Source: Comamonas sp.
GTDB taxonomy: Bacteria; Pseudomonadota; Gammaproteobacteria; Burkholderiales; Burkholderiaceae_C
DNA: 64,000 bases
Direction: 5' to 3'
Assembly (NCBI GenBank): GCA_031277805.1
Contig: JAITLR010000006.1
Span: 1 to 64,000 of the forward strand
Under the pieces are notes generated by a model. That model was not told the DNA's origin, did no database searches, and was given only the letters and a program-made list of their open reading frames with translations. The position numbers and the translations under genes were made by a program. Position 1 is the stretch's first letter, and every line of letters starts with the position of its first letter. Shown piece by piece: positions 36,595 to 47,475 of the stretch.

Positions 36595-38211
36595 TCATTG
36601 ACCATGCAGCCTGAAGCGCTGCAGCTTGCCCGTGGCCGTGCGCGGCAACTGGTCCACAAAGGCCACGGCACGCGGATATTTGTAGGGTGCCACGGTGCGC
36701 TTGACGAAGTCCTGCAGCTCCCTGGCCATGGCATCGCCCGCCGCATGTCCGGCACGCAGCACGACAAAGGCCTTGACGATCTGGCCGCGCTCGCTGTCGG
36801 GTTCGCCGATCACCGCGCATTCGGCCACGGCCGCATGGGCCATGAGGGCGTTCTCCACCTCGGGCGCCGCGATGTTGTAGCCGGCCGAGATGATCATGTC
36901 GTCGGTGCGCGCCTGGTAGACGAAGTAGCCGTCGGCATCCATCAGATAGGCGTCGCCCGTGAGGTTCCAGCCATGCTGTACATACTGGGTCTGACGGCTG
37001 TCGGCCAGATAGCGGCAACCCGTGGGGCCCAGCACGGCCAGCTTGCCTACCGTGCCCGGCGGCACCTCGTTGCCCTGCTCGTCCACCACCTTGGCACAGT
37101 AGCCGGGCACAGCCTTGCCCGTGGCACCGGGCCGCGCGTCCTCCTCGCGGTGCGAGATGAAGATGTGCAGCATTTCGGTAGAGCCTATGCCGTCGATGAT
37201 CTCTATGCCCGTGGCGTCCTTCCACAGCGCGCGCGTGGACGCCGTGAGCGCCTCGCCGGCCGAGACGCATTTGCGCAGCCGCGTCTGGCGTATGCGCTCG
37301 CCCTGCTGGGCCATGACGCGGTAGGAGGTCGGCGCCGTGAACACCACGGTGGCGCCGAATTTTTCAATGCCATCGAGCAGCAGCGGTGGACTGGCCTTTT
37401 CCAGCAGCACCATCGATGCGCCTATGGACATGGGGAACAGCACCTGCCCGCCCAGACCGAAGGTGAAGGCGATCGGCGGGCTGCCGACGAAGACGTCGTC
37501 GGCATGGGCGCGCAGCATGCTTTGGGGCCAGCAGGCGCAGGCGGCCATCACGTCCCGGTGAAAATGCATGGTGGCCTTGGGCACGCCCGTGGTGCCCGAA
37601 GTAAAGCCCAGCAGGCAGGTATCGGTGGCTGCCGTTGCCACGGCCTCGAAGTGCGGCGAGGCACTATCCATGAGCGCTTCGAGCGAGCCGGCATCCTCGG
37701 CACGCACATTGAAAAAGCACACGGACTTCAGCACCGGGCTTTTCTGTTGCGCGCCCAGCACCTCGGCACGCAGCGCGTCATCGCACAATGCATGGCTGAT
37801 CTGGGCGATGTCGACGATGGTGGAAAGCTCCTTGGCCCGCAGCAGCGGCATGGCCGCCACGGCAATGCCGCCGGCCTTGATGACGCCGAACCAGCAGGCC
37901 ACCATCATGGGATTGTTGGGTGCGCACAGCAGCACGCGATTGCCCGCCACCAGGCCCAGCTGCCGGGTCAGCACATTGGCGATGCGGTTGGCCTTGTCCT
38001 GCAGCTCGGCATAGGTCCAGCGCACCCCGTCGGCCTGCAGGCACAGCCTGTCGCCGCGCCCTTCTGCCACATGGCGGTCCAGCAATTCGGCCGCGCAGTT
38101 CAGGCGCTCGGGGAACTGCAGCTCGGGCAGTTCGAACACGTACTCGGGCTGCAGTTCGGCGGGCGGCAGGTTGTCGAACGCAAAGGTATCGATATGGGCG
38201 GTGTAGGACAT
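36595..38211 (-). CDS. aromatic acid-CoA ligase, probably 2-aminobenzoate-CoA ligase
   Basis: AMP-forming acyl-CoA synthetase of the benzoate-CoA ligase group (538 aa). P-loop LLGFTSGTTGVPKATMHF near residue 205, IDGIGSTEMLHIFISHRE near 345, and GKLQRF at the end with the catalytic Lys. SPPIAFTFGLGGQVLFPMSI is typical of benzoate/anthranilate ligases. ATG 38211 has GAGGT upstream. The partner genes (fused monooxygenase/reductase and beta-oxidation enzymes) favour anthranilate; a hydroxybenzoate is the alternative. Confidence 0.82.
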   Translation of the reverse strand: MSYTAHIDTFAFDNLPPAELQPEYVFELPELQFPERLNCAAELLDRHVAEGRGDRLCLQADGVRWTYAELQDKANRIANVLTRQLGLVAGNRVLLCAPNNPMMVACWFGVIKAGGIAVAAMPLLRAKELSTIVDIAQISHALCDDALRAEVLGAQQKSPVLKSVCFFNVRAEDAGSLEALMDSASPHFEAVATAATDTCLLGFTSGTTGVPKATMHFHRDVMAACACWPQSMLRAHADDVFVGSPPIAFTFGLGGQVLFPMSIGASMVLLEKASPPLLLDGIEKFGATVVFTAPTSYRVMAQQGERIRQTRLRKCVSAGEALTASTRALWKDATGIEIIDGIGSTEMLHIFISHREEDARPGATGKAVPGYCAKVVDEQGNEVPPGTVGKLAVLGPTGCRYLADSRQTQYVQHGWNLTGDAYLMDADGYFVYQARTDDMIISAGYNIAAPEVENALMAHAAVAECAVIGEPDSERGQIVKAFVVLRAGHAAGDAMARELQDFVKRTVAPYKYPRAVAFVDQLPRTATGKLQRFRLHGQ

Positions 38212-38226
38212 GGTCAACCTCGCTAT

Positions 38227-39393
38227 TTAGGCGTTCAAACCCTTGAGCAGTTCGCGCGCGATGATGAGCTGCTGCACCTCGGTCGCGCCCTCGTAGATGC
38301 GCAGCGCGCGAATCTCGCGGTACAGGCGCTCCACGGGTTGTTCGCTGACCACGCCCAGCCCGCCCCAGATCTGTACGGCGGCATCTATGACCTGCTGGGC
38401 GTTCTCGGTGGCCGTCATCTTCGCCATGGCGGCCTCACGCGTCACGTTCTCGCCCTGGTCGCGCTGCCAGGCAGCGCGGTAGGTGAGCAGGGCCGCGCTG
38501 TCGATCTGCGTGGCCATCTGCGCGAGCTTGGCCTGGGTCAGCTGGAAGTCGGCCAACACCCCCTGGAACATCTTGCGCGTGGTGGCGCGCTTGAGCGCCT
38601 CGTCAAGCGCGCGGCGCGCAAAACCCAGGGCCGCTGCAGCCACCGAGGTGCGGAACACGTCGAGCGTGCGCATGGCCACCTTGAAGCCCTCACCGGCCGC
38701 GCCCACGCGCTGCGCCACGGGCACGCGGCAGTTGCTGAACTTGAGCCGCGCCAGCGGGTGCGGTGCGATCACATTGATGCGCTCGGCGATTTCAAAGCCC
38801 GGCGTGCCGGCCTCCACGATCAGCGCCGAGATGCCGCGCGAGCCCGGCGCCTCGCCCGTGCGCACAAAGACCACGTAAAAATCGGCAATGCCGCCGTTGG
38901 AGATCCAGGTCTTCTCGCCGTTGATCACATAGTGGTCGCCATCAAGGCGCGCTTCACAGGCCATGGCCGCCACATCGGAGCCCGCTTCGGGCTCGGACAG
39001 CGCAAAGGCCGAGATCGCCTCACCCGCCGCCACCTTGCTGAGGTAGCGCTGCTTCTGCTCCGGCGTGCCTGCCAGGCTGATGGCGCCCGAGCCCAGGCCC
39101 TGCATGGCAAACGCGAAATCGGCCAGGCCGCTGTGGCGGGCCAGGGTTTCGCGGATCAGGCAGATGGAGCGCGTGTCGATCTGCGCCCCCGCGCCGCCGA
39201 ACTCGGCACCAGCCACCGCATGGCGCAGCCAGCCGGCCGCACCCAGCGCCTTGACCAGTTGCCGGCATTCCGCATCCACATCGGGGCCGTGATCGTGGGC
39301 GATATGCTGCTCGGCCCAGGCATCGAGCTGCTGCGCCAGCTGCGCATGGCGAGCCTCGAAGAACGGCCATTTCAGATAGCTGCTGTCTGCCAT
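38227..39393 (-). CDS. acyl-CoA dehydrogenase of the aromatic cluster
   Basis: FAD-dependent dehydrogenase (388 aa). [20 protein letters not shown] near residue 132 and [20 protein letters not shown] near 158 bind [23 protein letters not shown] followed by [20 protein letters not shown] forms the conserved C-terminal domain. In the abm route of Azoarcus it would oxidise the ring-reduced CoA ester. It lies 15 nt from the ligase and 1 nt after the hydratase. Confidence 0.88.
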   Translation of the reverse strand: MADSSYLKWPFFEARHAQLAQQLDAWAEQHIAHDHGPDVDAECRQLVKALGAAGWLRHAVAGAEFGGAGAQIDTRSICLIRETLARHSGLADFAFAMQGLGSGAISLAGTPEQKQRYLSKVAAGEAISAFALSEPEAGSDVAAMACEARLDGDHYVINGEKTWISNGGIADFYVVFVRTGEAPGSRGISALIVEAGTPGFEIAERINVIAPHPLARLKFSNCRVPVAQRVGAAGEGFKVAMRTLDVFRTSVAAAALGFARRALDEALKRATTRKMFQGVLADFQLTQAKLAQMATQIDSAALLTYRAAWQRDQGENVTREAAMAKMTATENAQQVIDAAVQIWGGLGVVSEQPVERLYREIRALRIYEGATEVQQLIIARELLKGLNA

Positions 39394-39394
39394 A

Positions 39395-40249
39395 TCAGTT
39401 CCCCTTGAACTCAGGTTTTTGCTTGGCGACGAACGCGTGATAGGCGCGCCCGTAGTCCTGGGTCAGCATGCACAGGGCCTGGGCCTGGGCTTCGGCCTCG
39501 ATGGCCTGCTCCACGGTCATGGCCCATTCCTGGTGCAGCATGGTCTTGGTGATGCCGTTGGCGAACGTGGGGCCGGCCGCCAGGTCCGCCGCGAGCTTGC
39601 GCGCCTCATCCAGCACGGCCTCGGGATCGCACAGGCGGTTGAAGAAGCCCCAGCGCTCGCCCTCTTCCCCGCCCAGGCTGCGACCCGTGTAGAGCAGCTC
39701 GCTGGCGCGGCCCTGGCCGATGAGGCGCGGCAGGATGGCGCAGGCCCCCATGTCGCAGCCCGCCAGACCCACGCGGTTGAACAGAAACGCCGTCTTGCTG
39801 CGCGCCGTGCCCAGGCGCATGTCCGAGGCCATGGCCATGATGGCGCCGGCACCGGCGCAGACACCGTCCACGGCCGCGATGATGGGCTGGGGGCAGGCAC
39901 GCATGGTCTTGACCAGCTCGCCCGTCATGCGTGTGAACATCAGCAGCTCGGGGGCCTGGAGCTGCACCAGCGGACCGATGATTTCATGCACGTCGCCGCC
40001 CGAGCAGAAGTTGCCGCCCGCGCCCACCAGTACCACGGCCTTCACATCCTGCGCCCACTTGAGGTTGTGGAACAGGTCGCGCAGCTCGGCGTAGGAGTCG
40101 AAGGTCAGCGGGTTCTTGCGCTCGGGCCGATTGAGCGTGATCGTGGCCACGCCATCCGTCACCTGCCACAGGAAATGCCGGGCCTCGTAGCTGGCCAGAT
40201 ACTGATGGTTGCCCGCCACCAGCGCGGGATCGATTGCGTATTCACTCAT
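39395..40249 (-). CDS. enoyl-CoA hydratase/isomerase of the aromatic cluster
   Basis: Crotonase-fold protein (284 aa). [20 protein letters not shown] and [20 protein letters not shown] form the oxyanion hole. [20 protein letters not shown] and [20 protein letters not shown] follow. The ATG at 40249 (GGAG 6 nt upstream) is preferred to 40261. It lies 12 nt after the SDR stop. Confidence 0.88.
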   Translation of the reverse strand: MSEYAIDPALVAGNHQYLASYEARHFLWQVTDGVATITLNRPERKNPLTFDSYAELRDLFHNLKWAQDVKAVVLVGAGGNFCSGGDVHEIIGPLVQLQAPELLMFTRMTGELVKTMRACPQPIIAAVDGVCAGAGAIMAMASDMRLGTARSKTAFLFNRVGLAGCDMGACAILPRLIGQGRASELLYTGRSLGGEEGERWGFFNRLCDPEAVLDEARKLAADLAAGPTFANGITKTMLHQEWAMTVEQAIEAEAQAQALCMLTQDYGRAYHAFVAKQKPEFKGN

Positions 40250-40261
40250 TGGGGTCTCCAT

Positions 40262-41032
40262 TCACATCACTTCACCGCCGGCTACGGCTATGGCCTGGCC
40301 GGTGATCGCGCCGGCGCCCGGGCCGCAGAGCCACAGCACGGCGTCGGCCACTTCCTGCGGCTGCACCAGCCGGCCCTGGGGGTTGCCCTTGACGAAGTCG
40401 GCCATGGCCTGCTCGGGCGTGCGGCCGGTCTTGGCCACCACGCGCGCAATGCTTTCGCGCACGATCTCGGTTTCGGTATAGCCGGGGCAGACGGCGTTGA
40501 CGGTCACGCCCTTGCTCGCCAGCTCCAGCGCCAGCGCACGCGTCAGGCCCACCACGCCGTGCTTGGCCGCGCAATAGGCCGCCACATAGGCGTAGCCCTT
40601 GAGCCCCGCGGTGCTGGCCACGTTGACGATGCGCCCTCTGCCTGCTGCCACCATGGCGGGCAGCACCTGCTGTATGCACAGCATGGCGCCCGTGAGGTTG
40701 ACAGCCAGCATGTTCTGCCACAGCGTCAGGTCCATCTTCATGAACGGTGCGCTCTGCGCCTGGCCTGCGTTATTGACCAGAATATCGATGGCACCCAGCG
40801 CAGATGCTGCCTTGGCAAAAGCGGTTTTTACTTGCGATTCATCGGCCACATCGGCAAGTTCCATGCGGCATTGGCCGGGGAACGCATCCACCAATGTCTG
40901 CAGCGGCTCGGCCCTGCGCCCCAGCACCGTGACCCTGGAGCCGCGCGCCAGCAGCTGGTGTGCGATGGCCTCGCCGATACCCTGGCCAGCGCCCGTCACC
41001 AGCGCGTGTTGATCGTTCAGATCACCTGTCAT
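40262..41032 (-). CDS. SDR/3-hydroxyacyl-CoA dehydrogenase-like protein
   Basis: A 256-aa short-chain dehydrogenase. GAGQGIGEAIAHQLLARGSR at the start, NNAGQAQSAPF near residue 82, the Ser in NVASTAGLKGY and YCAAKHGVVGLTRALALELA with catalytic Tyr and Lys. In the abm pathway it would handle the hydroxyl/oxo step during ring breakdown. Start at 41032 is 2 nt past the abmA-like stop. The track start reads into that gene. Confidence 0.86.
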   Translation of the reverse strand: MTGDLNDQHALVTGAGQGIGEAIAHQLLARGSRVTVLGRRAEPLQTLVDAFPGQCRMELADVADESQVKTAFAKAASALGAIDILVNNAGQAQSAPFMKMDLTLWQNMLAVNLTGAMLCIQQVLPAMVAAGRGRIVNVASTAGLKGYAYVAAYCAAKHGVVGLTRALALELASKGVTVNAVCPGYTETEIVRESIARVVAKTGRTPEQAMADFVKGNPQGRLVQPQEVADAVLWLCGPGAGAITGQAIAVAGGEVM

Positions 41033-41033
41033 C

Positions 41034-43376
41034 TCAGTGCCCCCCGGCCGAAGCCATCGCGGCGGCTTGCTGTGCCTTTTCGCGCTCGAACAGGGTTTCC
41101 ATCTGGCGCTTGCCTTGGAAATATTGCTTGGGCCAGACAATGGGCGTGTAGCCAATCTTGGCCGCTTCAGTCAGCGTCCAGGCTGGGTTGGCCAGATGAG
41201 GGCGCGCCACAGCACACAGGTCGGCGCGGCCCGCCGCGATGATGGAGTTGGCATGGTCGGCCTCGCTGATCGCGCCCACGGCCATGGTGGCGATGCCGGC
41301 CTCCTGGCGGATGCGGTCGGCAAACGGCGTCTGGAACATGCGGCCGAAGACCGGTTTTTCCTGCTTGCTGACCTGGCCCGACGAGCAGTCGATCAGATCA
41401 GCCCCCACGGCCTTGAAAGCCTTGGCAATCTGCACCGCATCCTCGGGCGTAATGCCGCCTGGCACCCAATCGTGGGCCGAAATGCGCACGGACATGGGCC
41501 GCTCCTGGGGCCAGACGGCCCTCACGGCCTTGAAGACCTCCAGCGGATAGCGCAGGCGGTTTTCCAGGCTGCCGCCGTATTCGTCCTCACGGTGGTTGGT
41601 CAGCGGCGAAATAAAGGCCGACAGCAGATAACCGTGTGCGCAGTGCAGCTCCAGCCAGTCGGCACCGATGTCGGCCGCCATCTGCGCACCATGCACGAAC
41701 TGGGCCAGGATCAGGTCCATGTCGGCGCGCGTCATCTCCTTGGAAATCTGGCTCACGCCCTCCAGGTATTGCTGGGGCGAGGCCGACATGATGGGCCAGT
41801 TACCTTCGGGCAGCGGCAGGTCGGTGCCGTCCCAGGCCAGACGCGTCGAGGCCTTGGCGCCCGCATGGCCGATCTGCATGGCGAACTTGGCGTCGGTGTT
41901 GGCGTGTATCCAGTCGGCGATGCGCTTCCAGGCCGCCTTCTGCGCCTCGCTGTAAGTACCCGGGCAACCCGGGGTGATGCGGCCTTCGGGGCTCACGCAG
42001 GCCATCTCGGCAAACACCAGACCCGCACCGCCCATGGCGCGCGCGCCCAGGTGCACTAGGTGGTAGTCGCCGGGCACGCCGTCCACGGCCGAGTACTGGG
42101 CCATGGGCGAGACCACGATGCGGTTCTTGAGCGTCAGACCGCGCAACGTATAGGGCAGGAACATGGGCGGCGGCGCCTTGCCATCCACACTCACACCGTT
42201 CTTCTCGGCCAGCCACCGCTCGTAGCCGCCCAGCCAGGCCGCGTCGCGCAGGCGCAGGTTCTCGTGGCTGATGCGCTGGCTGCGCGTGAGCATGGAATAC
42301 ATGAACTGCTCTGGCTCCAGCTGGTCGCAGTAGCGCTGGCCGCAGGCCTCGAACCATTCCATGGCATTCCAGGCCGCGTTCTGGATGCGCAGCGTCTCCA
42401 CGCGTCGCGCCTCCTGGTAGGCCGCCAACACCTCAGGGATGTGCGATGGCGTCGCACCCAGGCCCTTGAACTGGCGCGCCAGCTCGATCGCATCCTCGAT
42501 GGCCAGCTTGGTGCCCGAGCCGATCGCGAAGTGGGCGGTATGCACGGCATCACCCATCAGCACCACATGGCTGCCCTTGGCGTTCTTCAGCCACCACTGC
42601 TCGCAGACCACGCGCTGGAAGTTGATCCAGGCCGACCCGCGCAGATGGCGCGCATTGGTCATAAGCTTTTCGCCCTGCAGGTTGTCGGCGAAGAGCTTTT
42701 CGCAGAAGTCTATGGACTGCTGCTGGTCGGCCTGGTCCAGGCCATGGGCCTTCCAGGTGTCCTCGGTGGTCTCGACGATGAAGGTCGAGGTCTTGTCGTC
42801 GAACTTGTAGATATGCGCCTGGAACCAGCCGTGCTCGGTGCGCACGAAATCGAAGGTGAAAGCTTCGTAGACCTTGTTCGTGCCCAGCCAGATGAAGCGG
42901 TTGGGCCGCGTGACGATGTCGGGTTTGAAGGTGTCGGCGTACTTGGTGCGGATGCGCGAGTTCACGCCGTCGCTGGCGATGATGAGGTCGGCGTCCGCAT
43001 AGTCCTCGTCGGACTGCACATCGGTCTCGAACACCAGCTTCACATCCAGCTGCTCGCAGCGCGCCTGCAGGATGTTGAGCAGGTGCTTGCGGCCTATGCC
43101 CACAAAGCCATGACCGCCCGAGCGGATCCTGCGGCCTTTGAACAACAACTCGATGTCGTCCCAGTGGTTGAAGGCGGCCTCGACCTGCGCGGCCGTCACC
43201 GGGTCCCACTCGCGCATGTTGTCCATGGTCGCGTCGGAGAACACCACGCCCCAGCCAAAGGTGTCATAGGGCTTGTTGCGCTCGACGACGGTGACGTCGT
43301 GCGAAGCATCCATCTGCTTCATGAGCAGCGCAAAGTACAGGCCGGCAGGGCCGCCACCTATGCAGACGATTTTCAT
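41034..43376 (-). CDS. abmA: fused flavin monooxygenase / OYE reductase, 2-aminobenzoyl-CoA monooxygenase/reductase-like
   Basis: A 780-aa two-domain flavoenzyme. Residues 1-400 are a p-hydroxybenzoate hydroxylase-type monooxygenase: [15 protein letters not shown] at the start and [20 protein letters not shown] near 280. Residues about 405-780 are an old-yellow-enzyme domain: [38 protein letters not shown] and [16 protein letters not shown]. The same fusion in Azoarcus evansii hydroxylates and reduces 2-aminobenzoyl-CoA. It is often annotated as salicylyl-CoA 5-hydroxylase/oxidoreductase. First gene of the cluster, divergent from a MarR gene. Confidence 0.85.
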   Translation of the reverse strand: MKIVCIGGGPAGLYFALLMKQMDASHDVTVVERNKPYDTFGWGVVFSDATMDNMREWDPVTAAQVEAAFNHWDDIELLFKGRRIRSGGHGFVGIGRKHLLNILQARCEQLDVKLVFETDVQSDEDYADADLIIASDGVNSRIRTKYADTFKPDIVTRPNRFIWLGTNKVYEAFTFDFVRTEHGWFQAHIYKFDDKTSTFIVETTEDTWKAHGLDQADQQQSIDFCEKLFADNLQGEKLMTNARHLRGSAWINFQRVVCEQWWLKNAKGSHVVLMGDAVHTAHFAIGSGTKLAIEDAIELARQFKGLGATPSHIPEVLAAYQEARRVETLRIQNAAWNAMEWFEACGQRYCDQLEPEQFMYSMLTRSQRISHENLRLRDAAWLGGYERWLAEKNGVSVDGKAPPPMFLPYTLRGLTLKNRIVVSPMAQYSAVDGVPGDYHLVHLGARAMGGAGLVFAEMACVSPEGRITPGCPGTYSEAQKAAWKRIADWIHANTDAKFAMQIGHAGAKASTRLAWDGTDLPLPEGNWPIMSASPQQYLEGVSQISKEMTRADMDLILAQFVHGAQMAADIGADWLELHCAHGYLLSAFISPLTNHREDEYGGSLENRLRYPLEVFKAVRAVWPQERPMSVRISAHDWVPGGITPEDAVQIAKAFKAVGADLIDCSSGQVSKQEKPVFGRMFQTPFADRIRQEAGIATMAVGAISEADHANSIIAAGRADLCAVARPHLANPAWTLTEAAKIGYTPIVWPKQYFQGKRQMETLFEREKAQQAAAMASAGGH

Positions 43377-43400
43377 CTCGGAGATCCGATTCTTGCTCGT

Positions 43401-43446
43401 TGAAAATTACTTTATATCTAAATTATTAATGCATGAATTTTTCACT
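43401..43446. promoter_or_regulatory. AT-rich divergent promoter with weak inverted arms
   Basis: TTGAAAATTACTTTATATCT to ATGCATGAATTTTTCAC lies between the abmA-like and MarR genes. Arms TGAAAATT and AATTTTTCA face each other and TTAATGCATGAA is locally symmetric. This is a likely site for MarR binding and for both promoters, but no exact operator can be fixed. Confidence 0.35.
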
Positions 43447-43501
43447 AAAATCGGGCCTAACCCTGAAGCAAAAACGCGCTGGTCTGCGCACCATTCATGC
43501 C

Positions 43502-44017
43502 ATGGACAAATTCCATTCAGACGTTTCCGCTGTACAGCCAGAGGCCCTGGGACGGGAAGCTGGCCTGTCTCATGACGAGCATCAGGCTGTGCGCCTGTGG
43601 CTGCGGCTGCTGACCTGCAGCACGCAGATCGAACAGGTGATCCGCACCCAGCTGCGCAACGAGTTCGGCACCACCTTGCCGCGCTTCGACTATCTGGCGC
43701 AGCTCAGCCGCTTTCCCAAAGGATTGCGCATGAAAACGCTGTCCGAGTACCTGATGGTGACGGGCGGCAATGTGACGGGGCTGACCGACCAGCTGGAGGC
43801 CGAGGGCTGGGTGGAGCGTGTGGCCGACGAAGAAGATCGCCGCTCCATGACCGTGCGGCTGACCCGCGCAGGCAAAAAGCAGTTCAAGACCATGGCCACC
43901 GCCCATGAGCGCTGGCTGGAGCAGTTGCTGGGCCCTCTGGGCCAGGACAATGCTCAGGATCTGTACGAGCAACTGGGCAAGCTGCGGCTGGTGCTCAGTC
44001 CCGCGGAAGACGCCTGA
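43502..44017 (+). CDS. MarR family transcriptional regulator
   Basis: Winged-helix regulator (171 aa from ATG 43502; an in-frame ATG exists at 43433). LPRFDYLAQLSRFPKGLRMK then LSEYLMVTGGNVTGLTDQLE is the DNA-reading region. ERVADEEDRRSMTVRLTRAG is the beta wing, with the DxRS motif. It is divergent from the aminobenzoyl-CoA genes and most likely represses them until an aryl-CoA ligand appears, as BadR/AbmR-type proteins do elsewhere. Confidence 0.85.
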   Translation: MDKFHSDVSAVQPEALGREAGLSHDEHQAVRLWLRLLTCSTQIEQVIRTQLRNEFGTTLPRFDYLAQLSRFPKGLRMKTLSEYLMVTGGNVTGLTDQLEAEGWVERVADEEDRRSMTVRLTRAGKKQFKTMATAHERWLEQLLGPLGQDNAQDLYEQLGKLRLVLSPAEDA

Positions 44018-44103
44018 ACCCGAAAACCACCATTTGCCCATCATTTCGTGGAGAATGCCCAGCACGCAGTCCTGCGTGGCACACGCTTTGAAGGGCATGG
44101 TTC

Positions 44104-44535
44104 ATGGATTTACTGCATCTGCGATATCAGCTCAGATCGGGGCATTACTACCTATACGACATGCGTGATGCGCCCAATGCCATCACTGGAGAGCGGCCCT
44201 ATCGCCTCAAGAGCGAGCTGATAGCCATTGCCTTCGACCGCGTCACGGGCCGTATCTACCAGCATGGCCACCCCACGCGCATCAACGCCTGGGCCATGGG
44301 AACACAGCGGCGCCTGCGCATGGCGGGCGACTGGGATGAGGCTGACCGGCTGGTCGTGGTATCCGGTCCGCTGCCCGAGGAAGAGCTCAACAAATGCCTG
44401 CGCGTGCAGGGCTACTGCCGCTGGCTGCTGATGCGGCTGGCTCATATCCCGCACGGCAAGATGACCGCGCGCAAGACAGGCAACCACAGCAGCTGGCAGC
44501 ACCGTGAATCTGCCCAGCAACGCCGGGCAGCCTAA
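44104..44535 (+). CDS. hypothetical protein (143 aa)
   Basis: Soluble basic protein with no signal or membrane segment. MDLLHLRYQLRSGHYYLYDM then IAIAFDRVTGRIYQHGHPTR, and a C-terminus rich in Arg, His and Gln. No family recognised. It lies between the MarR gene and the repeat at 44541, and is convergent with the usp gene. Confidence 0.55.
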   Translation: MDLLHLRYQLRSGHYYLYDMRDAPNAITGERPYRLKSELIAIAFDRVTGRIYQHGHPTRINAWAMGTQRRLRMAGDWDEADRLVVVSGPLPEEELNKCLRVQGYCRWLLMRLAHIPHGKMTARKTGNHSSWQHRESAQQRRAA

Positions 44536-44540
44536 GGTAT

Positions 44541-44588
44541 CAAAACAGCCTGTAGCGCAATACCTTGTTGCGCAAACAGCTATCGTTT
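44541..44588 (-). repeat. interspersed repeat, variant copy
   Basis: On the minus strand ATAGCTGTTTGCGCAACAAG followed by GTATTGCGCTACAGGCTGTT. It forms an imperfect stem between two convergent genes and ends at the usp stop, so it may serve as their terminator. Confidence 0.5.
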
Positions 44589-45055
44589 CAGGACTCGTCT
44601 TCCGCGGTATCTGCCGCATCCATGACTTCAGGCAGTTTCACAATCGTCACAGGCAGACGGCTGTGCCTTGCCACCTCTCTGGATACCGAGCCGATGAGAA
44701 TGCTGCCCAGAGCACCTTGGCCTGTGGCACCGATGATGATCTGGTCGCATTCCGTGCTCTCCGCGATGTCGATCAAGGTATTGCCTGGCTCACCCAGGCT
44801 GATCTCCACCTCGTAAGGTGCGCCGGCGGCTTTGAGCAATTCCTGCGCCGGAGCGATCAGGTCCATGCCGGCTTCTATGCTGGCGTTCGCGATCAGATCC
44901 GAGTCGGTGGTCGCAAGCTCCAGCAGCGATGCTTCTTTTTGCACATGAGCGATGACAAAGTGAGCATCCAGCCCTTGCTGCATCAGCCCGATACCATGGC
45001 GCACTCCCTCCAGAGCAGCTTCGGAACCATCCACCGCAATCATGATCTTGATCAT
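44588..45055 (-). CDS. universal stress protein (UspA family)
   Basis: A 155-aa single-domain USP. MIKIMIAVDGSEAALEGVRH at the start and IIIGATGQGALGSILIGSVS followed by RLPVTIVK give the ATP-binding G-2x-G-9x-G pattern. Start at 45055; the track start adds seven residues. The C-terminal tail is acidic. Divergent from tgt with a gap of about 122 bp. Confidence 0.9.
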   Translation of the reverse strand: MIKIMIAVDGSEAALEGVRHGIGLMQQGLDAHFVIAHVQKEASLLELATTDSDLIANASIEAGMDLIAPAQELLKAAGAPYEVEISLGEPGNTLIDIAESTECDQIIIGATGQGALGSILIGSVSREVARHSRLPVTIVKLPEVMDAADTAEDES

Positions 45056-45171
45056 CAGGCACTCCTTGTTGTCCAACCTCTGCAGTGTAGGCTCAGGCGA
45101 CTAAAACTGTGATGCGCCATAGGTCAAGATCAGGCCATTACAGCAACGCCTTCGGTCATCTGGGAAAATAG

Positions 45172-46350
<1,179 letters not shown>

Positions 46351-46412
46351 GGCAGCGGCCTGCAGGGGCCGCTCGCCCTGTCCTGGGGCTGCGCCCCGCG
46401 AGTCGCTGATGG

Positions 46413-47363
46413 TCAGACAGCCAGGTCGCCCAGCGACCACGACACCCCGGTTTCAAAGCGCGCCTTCAGCTCGTCCGCCGCGCGCTCCAGTTCCGTCAGA
46501 AACATCTCCATGGCTGCAGCCATGGCGTAGCCCGTGCGCTGGTAGGCGCAGCTGTGCAGCTGCGCTCCAGCGTCATGCAACACGCGCCAGATCAGGCGCC
46601 CGGCCGCCACGTCCTCAGCCACGTTGTCCGGCACCATGAAGCCCAGGGCCTCGCTGCGCGCCACCAGCCGCCGGGCCATGGGCACGGAGCTGGTTTCCAC
46701 CAGCGGCCGTGCCTGCCCCAGCGCGCCGCCGTCCAGGCGTTCCAGCATGCTGCGCAGCTCCATATCGGGCGCCATCAGGATCAGCGGATAGGCCAGGCAG
46801 TCACGCAGGCGCAGCAGGCGCGGCCGCGTGCGCAGCGGATGGTCCGGCGCCATCACCACGCCCAGCGGCTGGGACCAGGAGCGCACTTCCTCCACGCCCG
46901 CGGGAGGCGTACGCCGCAGGCAGTAGGCCACGTCGATCTCGCCCTGCGCCACGCCGCGCAGCAGCTCTTCTCCGATGCCGGCACGCACGCTGAAGGTGAT
47001 GTCCGGGTAGCGGCCGTGCATGGCGGCGATGACCTGGGGCACCAGGTACTCGGCCGTGGCATGGGAGACGCCCACGCTCACATGGCCGCGGCGCAGGGCC
47101 TGCAAGTCCTCGACCTGGGCCAGCGCATTATCGAAATCGCGCTGGCTGCGCCGCACGGCCGCCAGCACGATCTCGCCCGCCGCCGTCAGCTGCATGCCTT
47201 TGGGCAGCCGGTCGAACAGCGGCAGGCCCACCTGGGCCTCCAGATTCAGGATCTGCTGGTTGACCGCAGCCGCCGTCAGATGCAGCGTTGCGGAGGCCTT
47301 GCGCACCGAGCCACGGTGCGCCACCTCGTCAAAACATCGAAAGGCCTGTGAAATTGCTGGCAT
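46413..47363 (-). CDS. LysR family transcriptional regulator
   Basis: A 316-aa regulator. The DNA-binding domain shows VRKASATLHLTAAAVNQQIL with NLEAQVGLPLFDRLPKG. The C-terminal effector domain follows (VGVSHATAEYLVPQVIAAM). ATG 47363 gives a standard N-terminus; the track start is GTG 47390. It is divergent from the arylsulfotransferase-like gene and probably controls it. Confidence 0.88.
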   Translation of the reverse strand: MPAISQAFRCFDEVAHRGSVRKASATLHLTAAAVNQQILNLEAQVGLPLFDRLPKGMQLTAAGEIVLAAVRRSQRDFDNALAQVEDLQALRRGHVSVGVSHATAEYLVPQVIAAMHGRYPDITFSVRAGIGEELLRGVAQGEIDVAYCLRRTPPAGVEEVRSWSQPLGVVMAPDHPLRTRPRLLRLRDCLAYPLILMAPDMELRSMLERLDGGALGQARPLVETSSVPMARRLVARSEALGFMVPDNVAEDVAAGRLIWRVLHDAGAQLHSCAYQRTGYAMAAAMEMFLTELERAADELKARFETGVSWSLGDLAV

Positions 47364-47475
47364 GGCTAAGTGTAAATTTTTTTCTGACACCTCTTCAAAA
47401 ACAAACAGCTATTCCTGACGCTATTGAACTTCTAGAGTGGCGCCTGTTACCGCTTCCTGCTTCAGAAAGAACTGC

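Noticed and set aside
36598-39408. 936-aa plus-strand ORF
   Set aside because: Antisense to the ligase and acyl-CoA dehydrogenase genes, rich in His, Gly, Arg and Gln without domain motifs; a shadow of high-GC coding DNA.
39419-41242. 607-aa plus-strand ORF
   Set aside because: Antisense to hydratase and SDR genes, which have clear catalytic motifs on the other strand.
42060-43403. 447-aa plus-strand ORF
   Set aside because: Antisense shadow of the abmA-like gene.
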